NCBI RefSeq assembly: GCF_008728515.1
Contig: NC_044976.1
Location: 216,505,467-216,569,466, forward strand
DNA: 64,000 nucleotides
Reading direction: 5' to 3'
Source: Papio anubis
Lineage: Eukaryota; Chordata; Mammalia; Primates; Cercopithecidae
How positions within the stretch are numbered: the stretch's first letter is position 1; each line of letters opens with the position of its first letter. This document shows positions 45,055-55,872 of this stretch, piece by piece. The translations under genes were made by a program, and so were the position numbers. The notes under the pieces were generated by a model. The model made no database searches. It saw only the letters and a program-made list of their open reading frames with translations, and was not told the origin of the DNA.

Positions 45055-45216
45055 GCGGGGCCTTCGTCTCTCTCTGCAGCACTAGCTGGGTCTTCTGTGC
45101 TCGGCGTGCTCCGCTCTGGGAAGCCCGGGTGGCCGCCACAGCCTCTTGCTCTTTGACCTGCAAGTATCAGGAGATCCATAGCTAAGAAGGCTGGACACCC
45201 GGGAAGCTGGGAAATG
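45055..45216 (+). other. Exon 1 (5' leader) of the KRAB zinc-finger gene
   Basis: Text typical of KRAB-ZNF first exons: 'gcggggccttcgtctctctc', 'ctctttgacctgcaagtatc', 'agatccatagctaagaaggc'. It ends GGGAAATG at 45216 and is followed by a consensus donor GTGAGT (45217-45222). The last three exon bases are an ATG (45214-45216). In many genes of this family that ATG is the start codon, joined directly to the KRAB-A exon. Here an extra exon with its own ATG also exists, so exon 1 is either leader or start depending on splicing. The 5' boundary is approximate. Confidence 0.8.
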
Positions 45217-47599
45217 GTGAGTATGTGGGCGAGGTCCCGAGGTGGGCAGGGGGCTGATGGAAACGGGCTGGAACTGGCTGTGGCGGCCGCAGGCCTCCCC
45301 ACAGCTCCCTCCGGAGTCTGCAGACCCGAGACCCCGCTGGACCCGGCCCCAGCTTCCCCTGGCCTCAGGATGTGGGCTTCCGCCAGCCTCACCCGGCGTC
45401 CGGTCCGCATCTGTGCTCGACTTCCGCCCGGCCCGGGCCCTGGCTGGCAGCTGTGCGGTGGCGGCGGCAGGGGCCTGGGGGAGCGCCCGGACCCAGGAGG
45501 AGCCACTGCGTGGGAGGAGCTGTGGGGCCTGGGGTCCCAGGCCTCCCTTCTCCTGGTAAAAATGAAAAGGGAGTCAAGGTTTTAACGTTAAAGAGATTAT
45601 TTGAGCAAAGAGCTGTTCATCAGTGCAGAGCGCCCAGTCATGGTTTGTGGGTGCTTGGAGCAAAGGCTTTTGTAAGGGGCATGAGGAAGCGAACCACATT
45701 CAGAAATTACAGTGACAGTTGTGGAGTCGCCTCATTTGGACTGTCCAGGTGGAAATTTCCTGATTATGTAATGAGAGGTTAATTGGAGGTTTGCGGTTGG
45801 TTCAACCTGAATATCGTTTCCCCCTAAGGTAGTAATTTACAAGACATGTATTTAAGCTGGATTTTTTTCCTTAGAAACCAATGGTACTAGTGCTACTTCA
45901 GTCTAACTGACTGCTAGTTAATTATTTTAAACACTCCAGAGGGGGACTGGTTTCCACTGCGTTTCCAAATGTGTAACAAGCAGGGTCTCACATCCACCAT
46001 CCTGTCCCCCCAGCCTATTTGTCCCTTATTGTACATTTCACACACAGTATTTTAATCATTTTTTCACAAAGCATTGGATGGCACTTTTTTAGACATCTGT
46101 TTTCTGTTTGTAAACGTTTTATGTGAGCAGAGAAGAATCCCCTGACACACTGCTTTAAAAAAATCTTTGCATCTCTTCTTTTATCTTCCCCAGGCACAGA
46201 CACCTTATCGGAATGTCTTTGGTTTGAGGTTCTGCTTTGGAAATTGTACAAGGTCATGTGTCCTGAGCCACCCTCCTGTCTTTTTCTGTGCCTAGGTTTC
46301 ATAATTGTCTGCGGGTGACCCAGGACTGTCTCAAGGCATGTTTAGTGACCATTAGCACCTTGTTCCTTTCCTCCCAGAGGACAGCCTCAGTGATGGAGGT
46401 GGAGCCTCTTAAGGGAGCAGATGGATGCCCTGGGGCTGAGAGGAAGCTGGTTCTACCCTTCAGTTACAAAGCTAACCCCTTAGGATATGCAGATTGTCTT
46501 CACCCAACTCCAGCTTCTGTTCCTTGGAGACACATTGCTGGTCAGCCAGTTGGATGCTGATATTGAGAAAATAAAACAGAAATGATTTCTGACATCTGGG
46601 TTCTCTCAGACTTGTGAAGGGGAAAAAACTGTTCCAAAGGACAAGGAAAACCCACTCCAGTGAGGGGGTGCAAGAATCTGCAGTCAAACCACTTGGGGCA
46701 CAGTGTGGTGGCTCCTGGGCAAGGGGGGAAGGTGGTCAGTGAGCAGTTCAGGGAGCAGTATGGAAACAGAGGAATGTCCCAAGTGATAGGATGGCCTGAC
46801 TTGGCGCTTGAGTCAGATTTGTCAGCATTGCCACTTCCTGGGTTTTACACCTTGACAAATTTTTTTCACTTATTTCAAGCTTAGTTTTTTTATTAACTGT
46901 CAATTGCATTTTAGCAGTAGAGCTTCAAAGGTAAGAAAATGTTTAAGAGGTGGATTTCAGAAAAGACATTAAATATATAGTCAAATATTCACTTGTTAAA
47001 AATTCTGATTTACCTTTTTCTTCACTAGAGTGAGTGTAGTGAGTTTGTCAGGCCTGTTCTTTTTTAGGGGGTGATTTTAAACAGAATCCCAGGACTTAGC
47101 TGTGGGAATGCTACCAGGGAAAGTAATAGGGAAAATCCTCTTCCAGTATGGCTATAGGAAATGAATACATTTCCACAAAAAAGTAGTAGATTAATTGGTG
47201 AATTACATTGATTCGTCAAAATATGAGTTCCTCTTTTTTGCAGGGTGGAGGACTTGTGGAGTTGATATCTCTGTTATCTAGATGTCTGAGTTTAATACTG
47301 AATTTTAGAAGATAGGACTTGGCATCTCCTAGATATGCTCATATGTGATTGTTTACTGAATAATTTGAATTATGGAAATAATGTGACATGTTTATTGTCT
47401 GAAACTGATAGTTTTGCTTTTTCTATTGAGGTATACAATGTAAGTGCCTTTTAATTTTATTCTCTTAAATAAACATTCTGTTTGAGTGATTTTGCTGGAT
47501 CCTTCAAACACTGGGCATTTTCTCATTTACAACTAAGTAACCCGGACTGGGAAATAGAAGTTGGAGCCTAGTGACTCTAAGCTAAGGCCAATCTTGAGC

Positions 47600-47715
47600 C
47601 TGCAAAAGGAGGTCATTGAAGGCCCAGTTAGTTCTTCCTGGGGAGCCTCCCCTGCAGGTGTCCCAGCCTGCACACCCCAGCATGAAAGGAGCACTTCATA
47701 CCGACAGGAGCTGTA
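47600..47715 (+). repeat. Diverged relative of the 49-bp minisatellite unit and flank
   Basis: 'ggtcattgaaggcccagtta', 'gttcttcctggggagcctcc', 'cctgcaggtgtcccagcctg', 'catgaaaggagcacttcata' parallels 49853-49945 over about 95 bases. It holds one unit only, so it shows the pre-amplification state or a dispersed duplicate. Confidence 0.8.
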
Positions 47716-48429
47716 TAGCCCTGGAGAGCTGGGATCCACAGGCGGATGCTGTTGGAGTCGGGATGGAAGGAGTCTGGAGGCTCTTTCTGAGGATGGAATT
47801 GTTATTGCTCTGGGACTGTTTCTAGACTTTGTCAAATAAAACAAATTCACATTTAGGTAAGAAGTTACTTAATTCTAAAGGAGTATTACAACAGAGGGAA
47901 AGCACCAAGTATGATATCTTCCAGGATCTCAAAGGGTGAGGCAGGCAAGGGCTTGCTTTCATTTGGAGGAACAAACCAGAGTACAAAGGTGAGAGTGAGA
48001 GGACAAGATACAGGGTGGCAAATCAGATCCTAGATCAGAGAAAGTTCGACTCCCAAATCAGCCTTAGGAGGGGCATAAATAGGAGCTGTATGTTAGCTCA
48101 AGCAGAGGGTGGTACAAATTCAGGGGCCTGGGAGGAGAGAATCTTAAGCAGTTTGGTTAATAAGTATTTTGTTCTAACAACTGAAGACAAAATTGTTCAG
48201 CTGACTGTTGATAGGGGGAAAAAATGGGAATTTGAGAGTCTGTGCCTGGCCTCGTGATAGGTATAAGAAGGAACTTCATCGAAGTTACAATGAGAGGGGT
48301 GTTGCTTTTTATTAAGCTATTCTTGGAGAACACAGAGCTGAAGGATTTCATTAATCACAGCTGTATTTACCCGTTCCATCTTCCCCCATGACTTTCCATT
48401 GCCATATTCAGCTCTTCCATTTGACTGTT

Positions 48430-48740
48430 CCTGAGTTGTGTCTTCTACAGTAAACTGGTAAACGTAAGTACAGTGCTGTGCTGAGTTCTGCGAAGAGCGC
48501 TATCAAATTATTGAACTTGAGGAGTGGGTGATGGGAGTTTCTGATATATAGGCAGTAGCCCAAAAGTATTGGTGGGCCCCCGGGGACGTGTGACTGGCCC
48601 CTGCCGTGGGGGCAGTGTTGTGGGACTGAGTCTTGAACCTGTGGGTCCTGTGCTCACTTTGGGTGGTGTCAGAATTGAGTTTTTGGACACCCTGTTGGTG
48701 TTGGAGAATTGGTTGGTGTTCAGCAAACTCCACACATTTG
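48430..48740 (+). mobile_element. LTR-like interspersed repeat
   Basis: 'cttctacagtaaactggtaa', 'gcgctatcaaattattgaac', 'gtgggactgagtcttgaacc', 'gtgtcagaattgagttt' is a phrase series I recognise from ERV-type LTR repeats in primate DNA, family uncertain. A sense Alu interrupts its 3' side. Confidence 0.5.
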
Positions 48741-48764
48741 GTGTCAGAAAAAAAGACATCACAG

Positions 48765-49041
48765 CCTGTAATCCCAGCACTTTGGGAGGCGGAGGCGGGC
48801 AGATCACGAGGTCAGGAGATTGAGACCATCCTGGCTAACATGGTGAAACCCCATGTCTACTAAAAATACAAAAAATTAGCTGGGCGTGGTGGCGGACGCC
48901 TGTAGTCCCAGTTACTTGGGAAGCTGAAGCTGGAGAATGGCGTGAACCTGGGAGGCGGAGCTTGCAGTGAGCCCAGATTGCGCCACTGCACTCCAGCCTG
49001 GGCAACAGAGTGACACTCCGTCTCAAAAAAAAAAAAAAGAC
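48765..49041 (+). mobile_element. Alu, sense, 5'-truncated, exact duplication
   Basis: Begins at 'cctgtaatcccagcact', lacking the first ~35 bases. Flanked by an exact 12-bp AAGACATCACAG at 48753-48764 and 49042-49053. Frames on both strands here are Alu shadows. Confidence 0.94.
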
Positions 49042-49696
49042 AAGACATCACAGCGGCCTGGGCTGGAGGCATCTCAGGGTGTCCCAGGATTAGGAAGCTC
49101 TGTTACGCTGCACGCACATTGCACATTCTCCTGGGATTTCAGCTTTCCTCTCAGGATCAGACAGGACTGAGGACTTAGAAGCAGAGTTCTGAAGACCGAC
49201 CCCCCTCTTTACTCTGCTGCCACTACACGATTTTCACCCCCTTGTAAACATACCCACTAGGCACTGACATGGCGATATCCCTCCCAGAACAAGGCTTCAC
49301 CCTCAGGAATCCCGTCACAGCACCTTTGCTTCTAGAGTTTCCTGTAGAAAACCCACACAGGTGCCTGGAAGACTCCTGGCCTATCCCCGCCCCCAGCAAC
49401 CTGGTCTCTCCCAGGCTTTTGGATGATATGACCGTCATCTCATCTGCCTGCATGAACACAGGAGTGAGCCGGAGCATAGCCCCACTTGGGCCAGTACCTG
49501 TAGGCACAAACCACCTCTTCACTAACCCTGCGCTGAGTACTTAACATGGGTACTTGCTAGCACTTTTCTATTTTTTTCTTTCCTACAAACCCTCTTTGAT
49601 ATGCACAGTTTGTCCAAGGCTAACCCTCAAGTGCCTGAATCTAGACCTACAGGAGTTCAGATATCCATGAGTCCAAGACAATGGCCCTTAACTTAG

Positions 49697-49892
49697 CTGT
49701 GGATGGTCACTGAAGGCCCAGTTACTTCTTCCCAGGGAACCTGGGCTGTGGCAGGTCATTGAAAGCCCAGTTACTTCTTCCCGGGGAACCTGGGCTGTGG
49801 CAGGTCATTGAAAGCCCAGTTACTTCTTCCTGGGGAACCTGGGCTGTGGCAGGTCATTGAAAGCCCAGTTAGTTCTTCCTGGGGAGCACCCC
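49697..49892 (+). repeat. 49-bp minisatellite, four copies
   Basis: Unit 'ctgtggcaggtcattgaaag' + 'cccagttacttcttcccggg' + 'gaacctggg'. The CCCAGTTA landmark lies at 49717, 49766, 49815 and 49864, exactly 49 apart. The inner copies are nearly identical; the last runs into a non-repeated flank shared with 47630-47715. Confidence 0.92.
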
Positions 49893-50032
49893 CTGCAGGT
49901 GTCTGTACACCCTAAACATGAAAGAGCTCTTCATACTGAGAGCAGCTAGAAATAAGAGGCTTAATTCCCCCACCAGAAAATAGGAGAATAAATTTTGCTC
50001 TTCTCCCCTTTTTTAAAGCTTTTATTTACTTT

Positions 50033-50322
50033 ATTTTATTTTTTGAGACATGGTTTCATTCTTTTCACTCAGGCTAGAGTGCAGTGGCACATTCATAGCT
50101 TACTGCAGCCTCAAACTTCTGGGCTCAAGTGATCCTCCTTCCTCAACAGCGAGAACTAAAGGGACACACCACACCACATGGTGAATTTTATTTTTTATTT
50201 TGTGTGGAGGTGAGATCTCACTTCTGTTGCCCTGGATAGTCTCGAACTCCTGGCTTCATGCTGTCTTCTTGCCTTGGCCTCCCAAGTGCTGGGATTACAG
50301 GCGTGAGCCACTGTGCTGACAT
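50033..50322 (-). mobile_element. AluJ-like, antisense
   Basis: Old antisense Alu with TTTATTT tail and decayed middle ('gtggaggtgagatctcactt'). Confidence 0.88.
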
Positions 50323-50426
50323 AGACATCTTAAAGCCCCAGTTTCAGAGTGGCACCCTTTGAGTTTTCCAAGTCCAGTGACCTGTTACAGTTGTGTGAGA
50401 AGCTCCTGGTATAAAAAGAGCCTGGT

Positions 50427-50672
50427 GGCCGAGGTGGGCAGATCACATGAGGTCAGGAGTTCAAGACCAGCCTGACCAACATGGAGAAACCCCATCTCTA
50501 CTAAAAATACAAAATTAGCTAGGGTGGTAGTGCATGCCTGTAATCCCAGCTACTCGGGAGGCTGAGGCAGGAGAATCGCTTGAACCCAGGAGGCAGAGGT
50601 TGCGGTGAGCTGAGATCGTGCCATTGCACTCCAGCCTGGGCAACAAGAGTAAAACTCCGTTTAAAAAAAAAA
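50427..50672 (+). mobile_element. Alu, sense, 5'-truncated
   Basis: Starts at 'gccgaggtgggcagatcaca' in the left arm. Flanked by AAAGAGCCTGGTG-like (50415-50427) and AAAGGAGCCTAGTGA-like (50675-50689) sequence. Confidence 0.92.
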
Positions 50673-50892
50673 GAAAAGGAGCCTAGTGACAGAATCTGTA
50701 AATGTAAACAAGAACCTCAGCAGGGCGAGGTTAGGGCCACAAAATAGGCAGAGCCATGGTCACAGTCACACCCACCTGTAATGTGTGATACGGAAGCACT
50801 GTTGTCCTTTCTCTTACTCAAGATTTAGCTAATTAGGGACAGGTGATATCTCCTCTGGATTAAGAATCTGCCACTCCACCATGGCAGTTTTG

Positions 50893-51203
50893 TGTGTTTT
50901 TTGTTTTGTTTTGTTTTGAGATGGAGTCTCATTCTGTCACCCAGTCTCATGCTGGAGTGCAGTGGGGTAATCTCAGCTCATTGCAACCTCCACCTCCTGA
51001 GTTAAAGCAATTTTCCTGCCTCAGCCTCCTGAGTAGCTGGGATTACAGGTGCCTCCCACCACACCCAGCTAATTTTTTTGTATTTTAGTAGAGACAGTTT
51101 CACCATGTTGGCCAGGATAGTCTTGAACTCCTGATCTCAGGTGATCCGCCCACCTCAGCCTCCCAAAGTGCTGGGATTACAGTTGTGAGCCACCATGCCG
51201 GCC
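50893..51203 (-). mobile_element. AluS-like, antisense
   Basis: Antisense Alu with a TTTTG-unit tail and an 8-base insertion 'tctcatgc' after 'cacccag' (about 50944-50951). Faces the sense Alu at 50427. Confidence 0.92.
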
Positions 51204-51369
51204 TGTTTTCTATTTTTGCCCCACAGAATCAGCTGGGATCTCTCTTGCCTAGATCACCATGGGGACATAAGCCCAGGGTCACTGAGGACCCTGTCACAGG
51301 TACCGGAGAGTCTTTAAACATTAGTGCAGACTAAGGTCAGGCTGACAAAAAGGTCTAAATCTGCTTCCA

Positions 51370-51463
51370 GTCTATGGCCATACCACTCCGAACATGCCCA
51401 GTCTCATCTCATCTTGGAAGCTAAGCAAGGTCAGGCCTGGGAATTCTGGATCCTGTAGGCTTT
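51370..51463 (+). pseudogene. 5S rRNA retropseudogene with internal deletion
   Basis: 'gtctatggccataccactcc', 'catcttggaagctaagcaag', 'gtcaggcctgg', 'ctgtaggctttt' align to 5S rRNA from base 1 to the end. It is 94 bases against 121: the 27 missing bases lie between two GCCTGG copies of the parent, as expected of deletion between short direct repeats. An exact 9-bp repeat CTGCTTCCA at 51361-51369 and 51508-51516, with an A-rich stretch before the second, shows L1-type retroposition. The internal control region is damaged by the deletion (box C region lost), so transcription is unlikely. Confidence 0.93.
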
Positions 51464-52576
51464 TTTCCTGTTTTTCTTATCCATTAAAAATAAATAAATA
51501 AACAAAGCTGCTTCCATCTCAGAGGAAGAGAAATGAGTCATGCATGTTTCTTCTTCCCCCCCTCCCAAAAGGAATCTCTTTGATTGATATCCAGATGGGA
51601 CTGGCTCCAGTTTCCTGGTATTGGGTAAAAAACAAGGAGGAGATCTTGAGACTCAAAGTGATAAACCAGTTGTTTCCATTTCATATGGCCGTTACAAAAA
51701 CAGATGACACAGTCATGGGTCCTTACCAACCAGGCACTTTCAGTCTAGAGCCAGTGGATAAACGGTTGAATTCAGCATCCTGTGGTCAGTACAAAGAAGG
51801 GAGGTAGGGAGGTATACAGAGGTTTGGGGCTTCATTGGGGCCACTTCTCTTTTCTTGTTCTTTTGTGAGTTCTGGTGTTGCCACCTGAAGGGCTATCCGT
51901 GGACAAATAGTGGTTATTATCTTTGTTTCTATTGCATTTTCCTTGCCAAGAATAAATATTTAGTTTCTAATATATTTGTCCTAGAAAGCTCTAAGGGTGT
52001 TGGTTAAATTGGTCGTTACTGTATCTTGTAAAATAGACGAGGAAGTGGCTAAAATTGGTTAAAATTACACAAACTCTGGGAGTCAAGTGTCTGTTGGTCA
52101 GGCTTAGGAAAAACAGAACCGGTAGTACCCAGAGGCATAAAGATGAGAAGCTGAGGGCCTGCTTCTTGGCCCTGCTCTGCCAGATCAACCTGCTTCCCAG
52201 GCCTTCTCCCATCCTGAAATCTCCCGCACAGAATTCCTTAGAGGACATCAGAGTTTCGCATGGTGGTTCCTGTGATCTCTCGAGAGGAGGTGCTCACAAT
52301 TTTCCCAAATCCAAAAGCAGATAAACGAGAACAAAGAACTGTGTGATTGGGGACCTTTGTTTTTCGTTGAGACCAGTGCTGCTGGAGACATGCCACCCAG
52401 CAACTGTTCCTTCCTGCAGGTCAAATTGTTTTTCATTCCTGCAGATCCAGTAGTTCCTACTTACAAGAAAGTAAATACAAACACGACAACGAAAAATCCC
52501 TGTCAACTACATGTAACCCCTTCTTTCTGTATCTCTCCCATCTGTCTGTATTTGGCTTTTATTCTATATATTTTCT

Positions 52577-52873
52577 TTTTTTTTTTTTTTTTTGAGACGG
52601 AGTCTCGCGCTGTCGCCCAGGCTGGAGTGCAGTGGCCGGATCTCAGCTCACTGCAAGCTCCGCCCCCCGGGTTCCCGCCATTCTCCGGCCTCAGCCTCCC
52701 GAGTAGCTGGGACTACAGGCGCCGCCACCTCGCCCAGCTAGTTTTTGTATTTTTTAGTAGAGACGGGGTTTCACCGTGGTAGCCAGGATGGTCTCGATCT
52801 CCTGACCTCGTGATCCGCCCGTCTCGGCCTCCCAAAGTGCTGGGATGACAGGCTTGAGCCACCGCGCCCGGCC
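52577..52873 (-). mobile_element. AluY (AluYR type), antisense, exact duplication
   Basis: Nearly intact young Alu with many CpGs. Exact 17-bp duplication TATTCTATATATTTTCT at 52560-52576 and 52874-52890. Confidence 0.95.
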
Positions 52874-53003
52874 TATTCTATATATTTTCTTTCTAAAACT
52901 CAGTGATGGAGAAACAGATAAAGAACAGCTGGGCCCTTCGTGTAACTCCTGGGGATTACGGAACATTGCATTAATGCCCGTATCCATGTTGTTCTCCCAG
53001 TGC

Positions 53004-53094
53004 AGGCTGGTCTTGAACTCCCGACCTTAGGTGATCCGCCTGCCTCGGCCTCCCAAAGTACTGGCATTACAGGCGGAAGCCACTGCACCCGGCC
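53004..53094 (-). mobile_element. Alu 5'-end fragment, antisense
   Basis: 'caggctggtcttgaactccc' to 'gccactgcacccggcc'. The rest of the Alu is missing; it abuts unique-looking sequence. Confidence 0.88.
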
Positions 53095-53834
53095 AAAGCA
53101 TTTCTGTTGTGATACCAGTGTTGGGCACAAGGGACTCTGTGCTGTGTTTGCCTTCTCTCGCTGAGTGCTGCTGATAAGGAGTCCGGGGGAACAGTATCAG
53201 AAGACTTGTTATAGAAGCCAGTTTGCAGACCCCTTTCACACCTGCGGAAACACATGACTTAGAATGGGGCCTGGAATACCAAATTAGAATGCCAAATTCT
53301 TTATATGTACATTGAAGCCTGAGAGACAATATTCAGCTATGTTCTCAGCCCAGGCTTCCAATTAGAATCAAATAGCCAGTTTGGAGAACTACCATCACAT
53401 GTGCCCTCTCCAAAGATCCTGTCTGTGGTCTGAATGGAAGCATAATTGTTGTTTTAAGTAAGTGCCCCCCAGTGATCCTATGGTGAGATGAGAGTCAAGC
53501 TTGAGGGCTCCCAGATACAGTCACGAGACTTGAGTTCCAAAAGGAGGTCAGAGGGCTCTACTTGGGTTGGATAGGGGTAGGTCACCAAGGTCCATATTTC
53601 CTTTGCTGTACCAGAAATTGCTAGAGTTCATGGCAGGGGAGATCACCTGAAGGCAGGAAATTTTTGGTCTTTATGTGGTAGCTCATTTTTCCTCTCTCCT
53701 GTGACAAAGAATAGGGGAGTATTCCCTTTTCTGCACTTCAGGGCCTTCTACCTGTAGGTGTGCTGGTTGCAGTTGAAAGGGTTGTGCTGACACCTTTAAA
53801 GGCATATTCTCAAATGCAGGTGTGATTTGTCCAG

Positions 53835-53899
53835 ATAATCGCACCTGAGAAGGAATCCCAGAGAAGAAGGAAGAAGAGGAAGAAATGGCTGGTTCTCAG
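53835..53899 (+). CDS. Exon 2 of the KRAB zinc-finger gene (start-codon exon)
   Basis: 65-base exon between acceptor TTTGTCCAG (to 53834) and donor GTGAAT (53900). It ends with ATG GCT GGT TCT CAG (53885-53899), encoding MAGSQ; joined to the KRAB-A exon this gives MAGSQGLLIFRDVAIEF, a common N-terminus in this family. The ATG has a good context (GAAATGG). The first 50 bases are leader ('gaaggaatcccagagaagaa'). If exon 1's terminal ATG is used with this exon, translation runs in another frame and stops after 25 codons in exon 3, an overlapping uORF. Confidence 0.82.
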
Positions 53900-54504
53900 G
53901 TGAATGTGTCTGGGTTCAGGGGATGTGTCCTCTTTTCTTCTGGGACGTTATGTGTTTAGAACTTGCAAACCTTTATTTCTGTACTTCTGATGTACTTGCC
54001 TAATGTGTTTCTTTCCAACTACTTCCCCCCCAGCTCTTTCTTATGATTGATTATCAAGGACCTCTGTAAAATCCTTCCTCCTGTATACCAGAACCTTCTC
54101 TCCATTGTCTCCATCCAGGCTTCTTATATGTCATGACCAAATCTTACCATTAATGTATGATGGGCAGTATTGAAATGTTCTGTGACATGTCAACATGGGA
54201 AAGTGTGGATCCCCAGGATTACCCCTGGGAATGGGGCTGGGTCTTGGGGTGTCAGTGAAGAAGGGGACCATGTACTGTTTAGATTTCATCCACATGCTCC
54301 ATCATCTCTATGCAGAACAGAATTAAGAAAAGAGACATTTAAAGAGGATGGCATTCATTGCCTGGAATAACTTAAAGTTCTGAAAAGAGAATAATTAGAA
54401 GACACTTGCTGTCTAGGATGCTAAAGAAACACTATTGAAAAACACTATTACAGATTGAAGAACCAGGGAAATATCTATAGCTTGAACTTTGCATAAAACT
54501 GATG

Positions 54505-54650
54505 TTTCTGATGCAACTGGAAACCATCATTCTCAGCAAACTATCGCAAGAACAGAAAACCAAACACCGCATGTTCTCACTCATAGGTGGGAATTGAACA
54601 ATGAGATCACTTGGACACAGGAAGGGGATCATCACACACCAGGTCCTATT
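54505..54650 (+). mobile_element. L1P fragment, sense
   Basis: 'gcaactggaaaccatcattc', 'aacaccgcatgttctcactc', 'gtgggaattgaacaatgaga' come from the L1 ORF2 end/3'UTR boundary. Truncated on both sides. Confidence 0.85.
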
Positions 54651-54659
54651 GATGTTTCT

Positions 54660-54960
54660 GGCCAGACACTGTGGCTCATACCTGTAATCCCAGCACTTTG
54701 GGAGGCCAAGATGGGCAGATCACTTGAGGTCAGGAGTTCAAGACCAGCCTGGCTACCATGGTGAAACCCCATCTCTACTAAAAATACAAAAATTAACTGG
54801 GCGTGGTGACGTGCGCCTGTAGTCCCAGCTACTTGGGAGGCTGAGGTGGGAGAATCCCTCGAACCCAGGAGGCAGAGGTTGCAGCGAGCCGAGATTGCAC
54901 CATTTTACTCCAGCCTGAGCGACAGAGCAAGACTGTCTCAAAAACACAAAACAAAAAACC
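54660..54960 (+). mobile_element. AluS-like, sense, exact duplication
   Basis: Full sense Alu with an AAAACACAAAAC tail. Exact 9-bp GATGTTTCT at 54651-54659 and 54962-54970. Confidence 0.93.
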
Positions 54961-55037
54961 AGATGTTTCTACATGATTAGATTCAGATTGTAATTTACTA
55001 TTTTTGTGGCCAATAATATCAGAGCAGTGATGTTGTG

Positions 55038-55105
55038 TCCTTGATGTCATGTGATCCTTGTATGTGATCCTTGATGTCATTTTATCCTTGACATCCTTGA
55101 TGTCA
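55038..55105 (+). repeat. Short direct repeats of TCCTTGATGTCA
   Basis: The 12-mer occurs at 55038, 55068 and 55094, with further partial copies (TGATCCTTG, TTATCCT) between and after. Spacing is 30 and 26, so not a regular tandem array. Confidence 0.8.
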
Positions 55106-55419
55106 ATTTATCCTATTATAGTTGATGTTAATTTTGTTTACTTGTTAAGGTGCTCTCTGTCAGATTTTTGGCACTATAGAGTTATTTTTCTCATTATTAT
55201 TTAATACCTTGGGGAGATTTACTGACTGATATAAATAAGCCATCACATTTAATTGGGAAGCTCTTCTTTCTTTTTAGATTCTCCTTGCTTATAGCTTGCT
55301 TTGGAAAATGAAGGCTCTCGTGTTTATTGGTTAGATAAACTGAAATAAACACAGGCTCTGCCACTTCCTGCATGTTCGAAAGAATATTTTCCTTGGCCCA
55401 GACACAGTGGCATCACTGT

Positions 55420-55545
55420 ATAGCCCACTTAGAAATTCAGAAACTCAGGCTTCACCCTAGGTCTGGATCAGAACCTGCATTTTAAGAAGAAGATCTCTAG
55501 TTTATTGTGTACACATTAAAATTTGAGGGGTACCTTCTGATGAAT
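55420..55545. mobile_element. MER5-like hAT transposon relic
   Basis: 'agaaattcagaaactcaggc', 'taggtctggatcagaacctg', 'cattttaagaagaagatctc', 'cacattaaaatttgagggg' follow the MER5A/B order. Short non-autonomous element. Confidence 0.6.
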
Positions 55546-55872
55546 CTACATATGAGAAATATTTACAACTTATCCTGTGTGATGTGAATATAGCAGGAAA
55601 AAAAATATATGTGCCTGTGTTGATACCCTTAATTTTATACTGTATTATTCACGAGAGTAGAATATCTACACTGGTTATGTGGAGCTTATGCCATCCTCTT
55701 TCTTCAGAATTAAGAGAATATGTTAGAGAATATTTCTGTGTTTACAATTATTTGATCATTTCAGTCTCTTGTGTAAGTAAGAACTAGTTCTCTCTGTCTC
55801 TCTTTGTGCCTGGAATCAAATTAAGAACTCTACCCATGGCCACTTGATAAGTGTGTGTTTTCTCCTTTCCAG

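Larger units (their letters stand above)
45217..53834 (+). other. Intron 1 of the KRAB zinc-finger gene
   Basis: 8.6 kb from donor GTGAGT to acceptor TTGTCCAG. First ~350 bases are CpG-rich. 45560-48430 and 51517-52559 contain no recognised gene; 45570-45850 looks LTR-like ('gagattatttgagcaaagag') but cannot be named. Listed separately inside: six Alus, LTR-like repeat, minisatellite and its relative, 5S pseudogene. Confidence 0.7.
53900..55872 (+). other. Intron 2 of the KRAB zinc-finger gene
   Basis: About 2 kb. Holds an L1P fragment with an Alu, a MER5-like relic and a short direct-repeat cluster (each listed). 53980-54500 and 55546-55860 contain nothing recognised. Confidence 0.7.

Noticed and set aside
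45012..45782. Several GC-rich open frames of 105-164 codons on both strands around the CpG island
   Set aside because: High GC makes stops rare. They overlap exon 1, its donor and the intron start and have no domain; the family's exon structure explains the region.
49697..49892. Regularly spaced repeats as a CRISPR array
   Set aside because: Units are contiguous with no variable spacers and the DNA is primate; this is a minisatellite.
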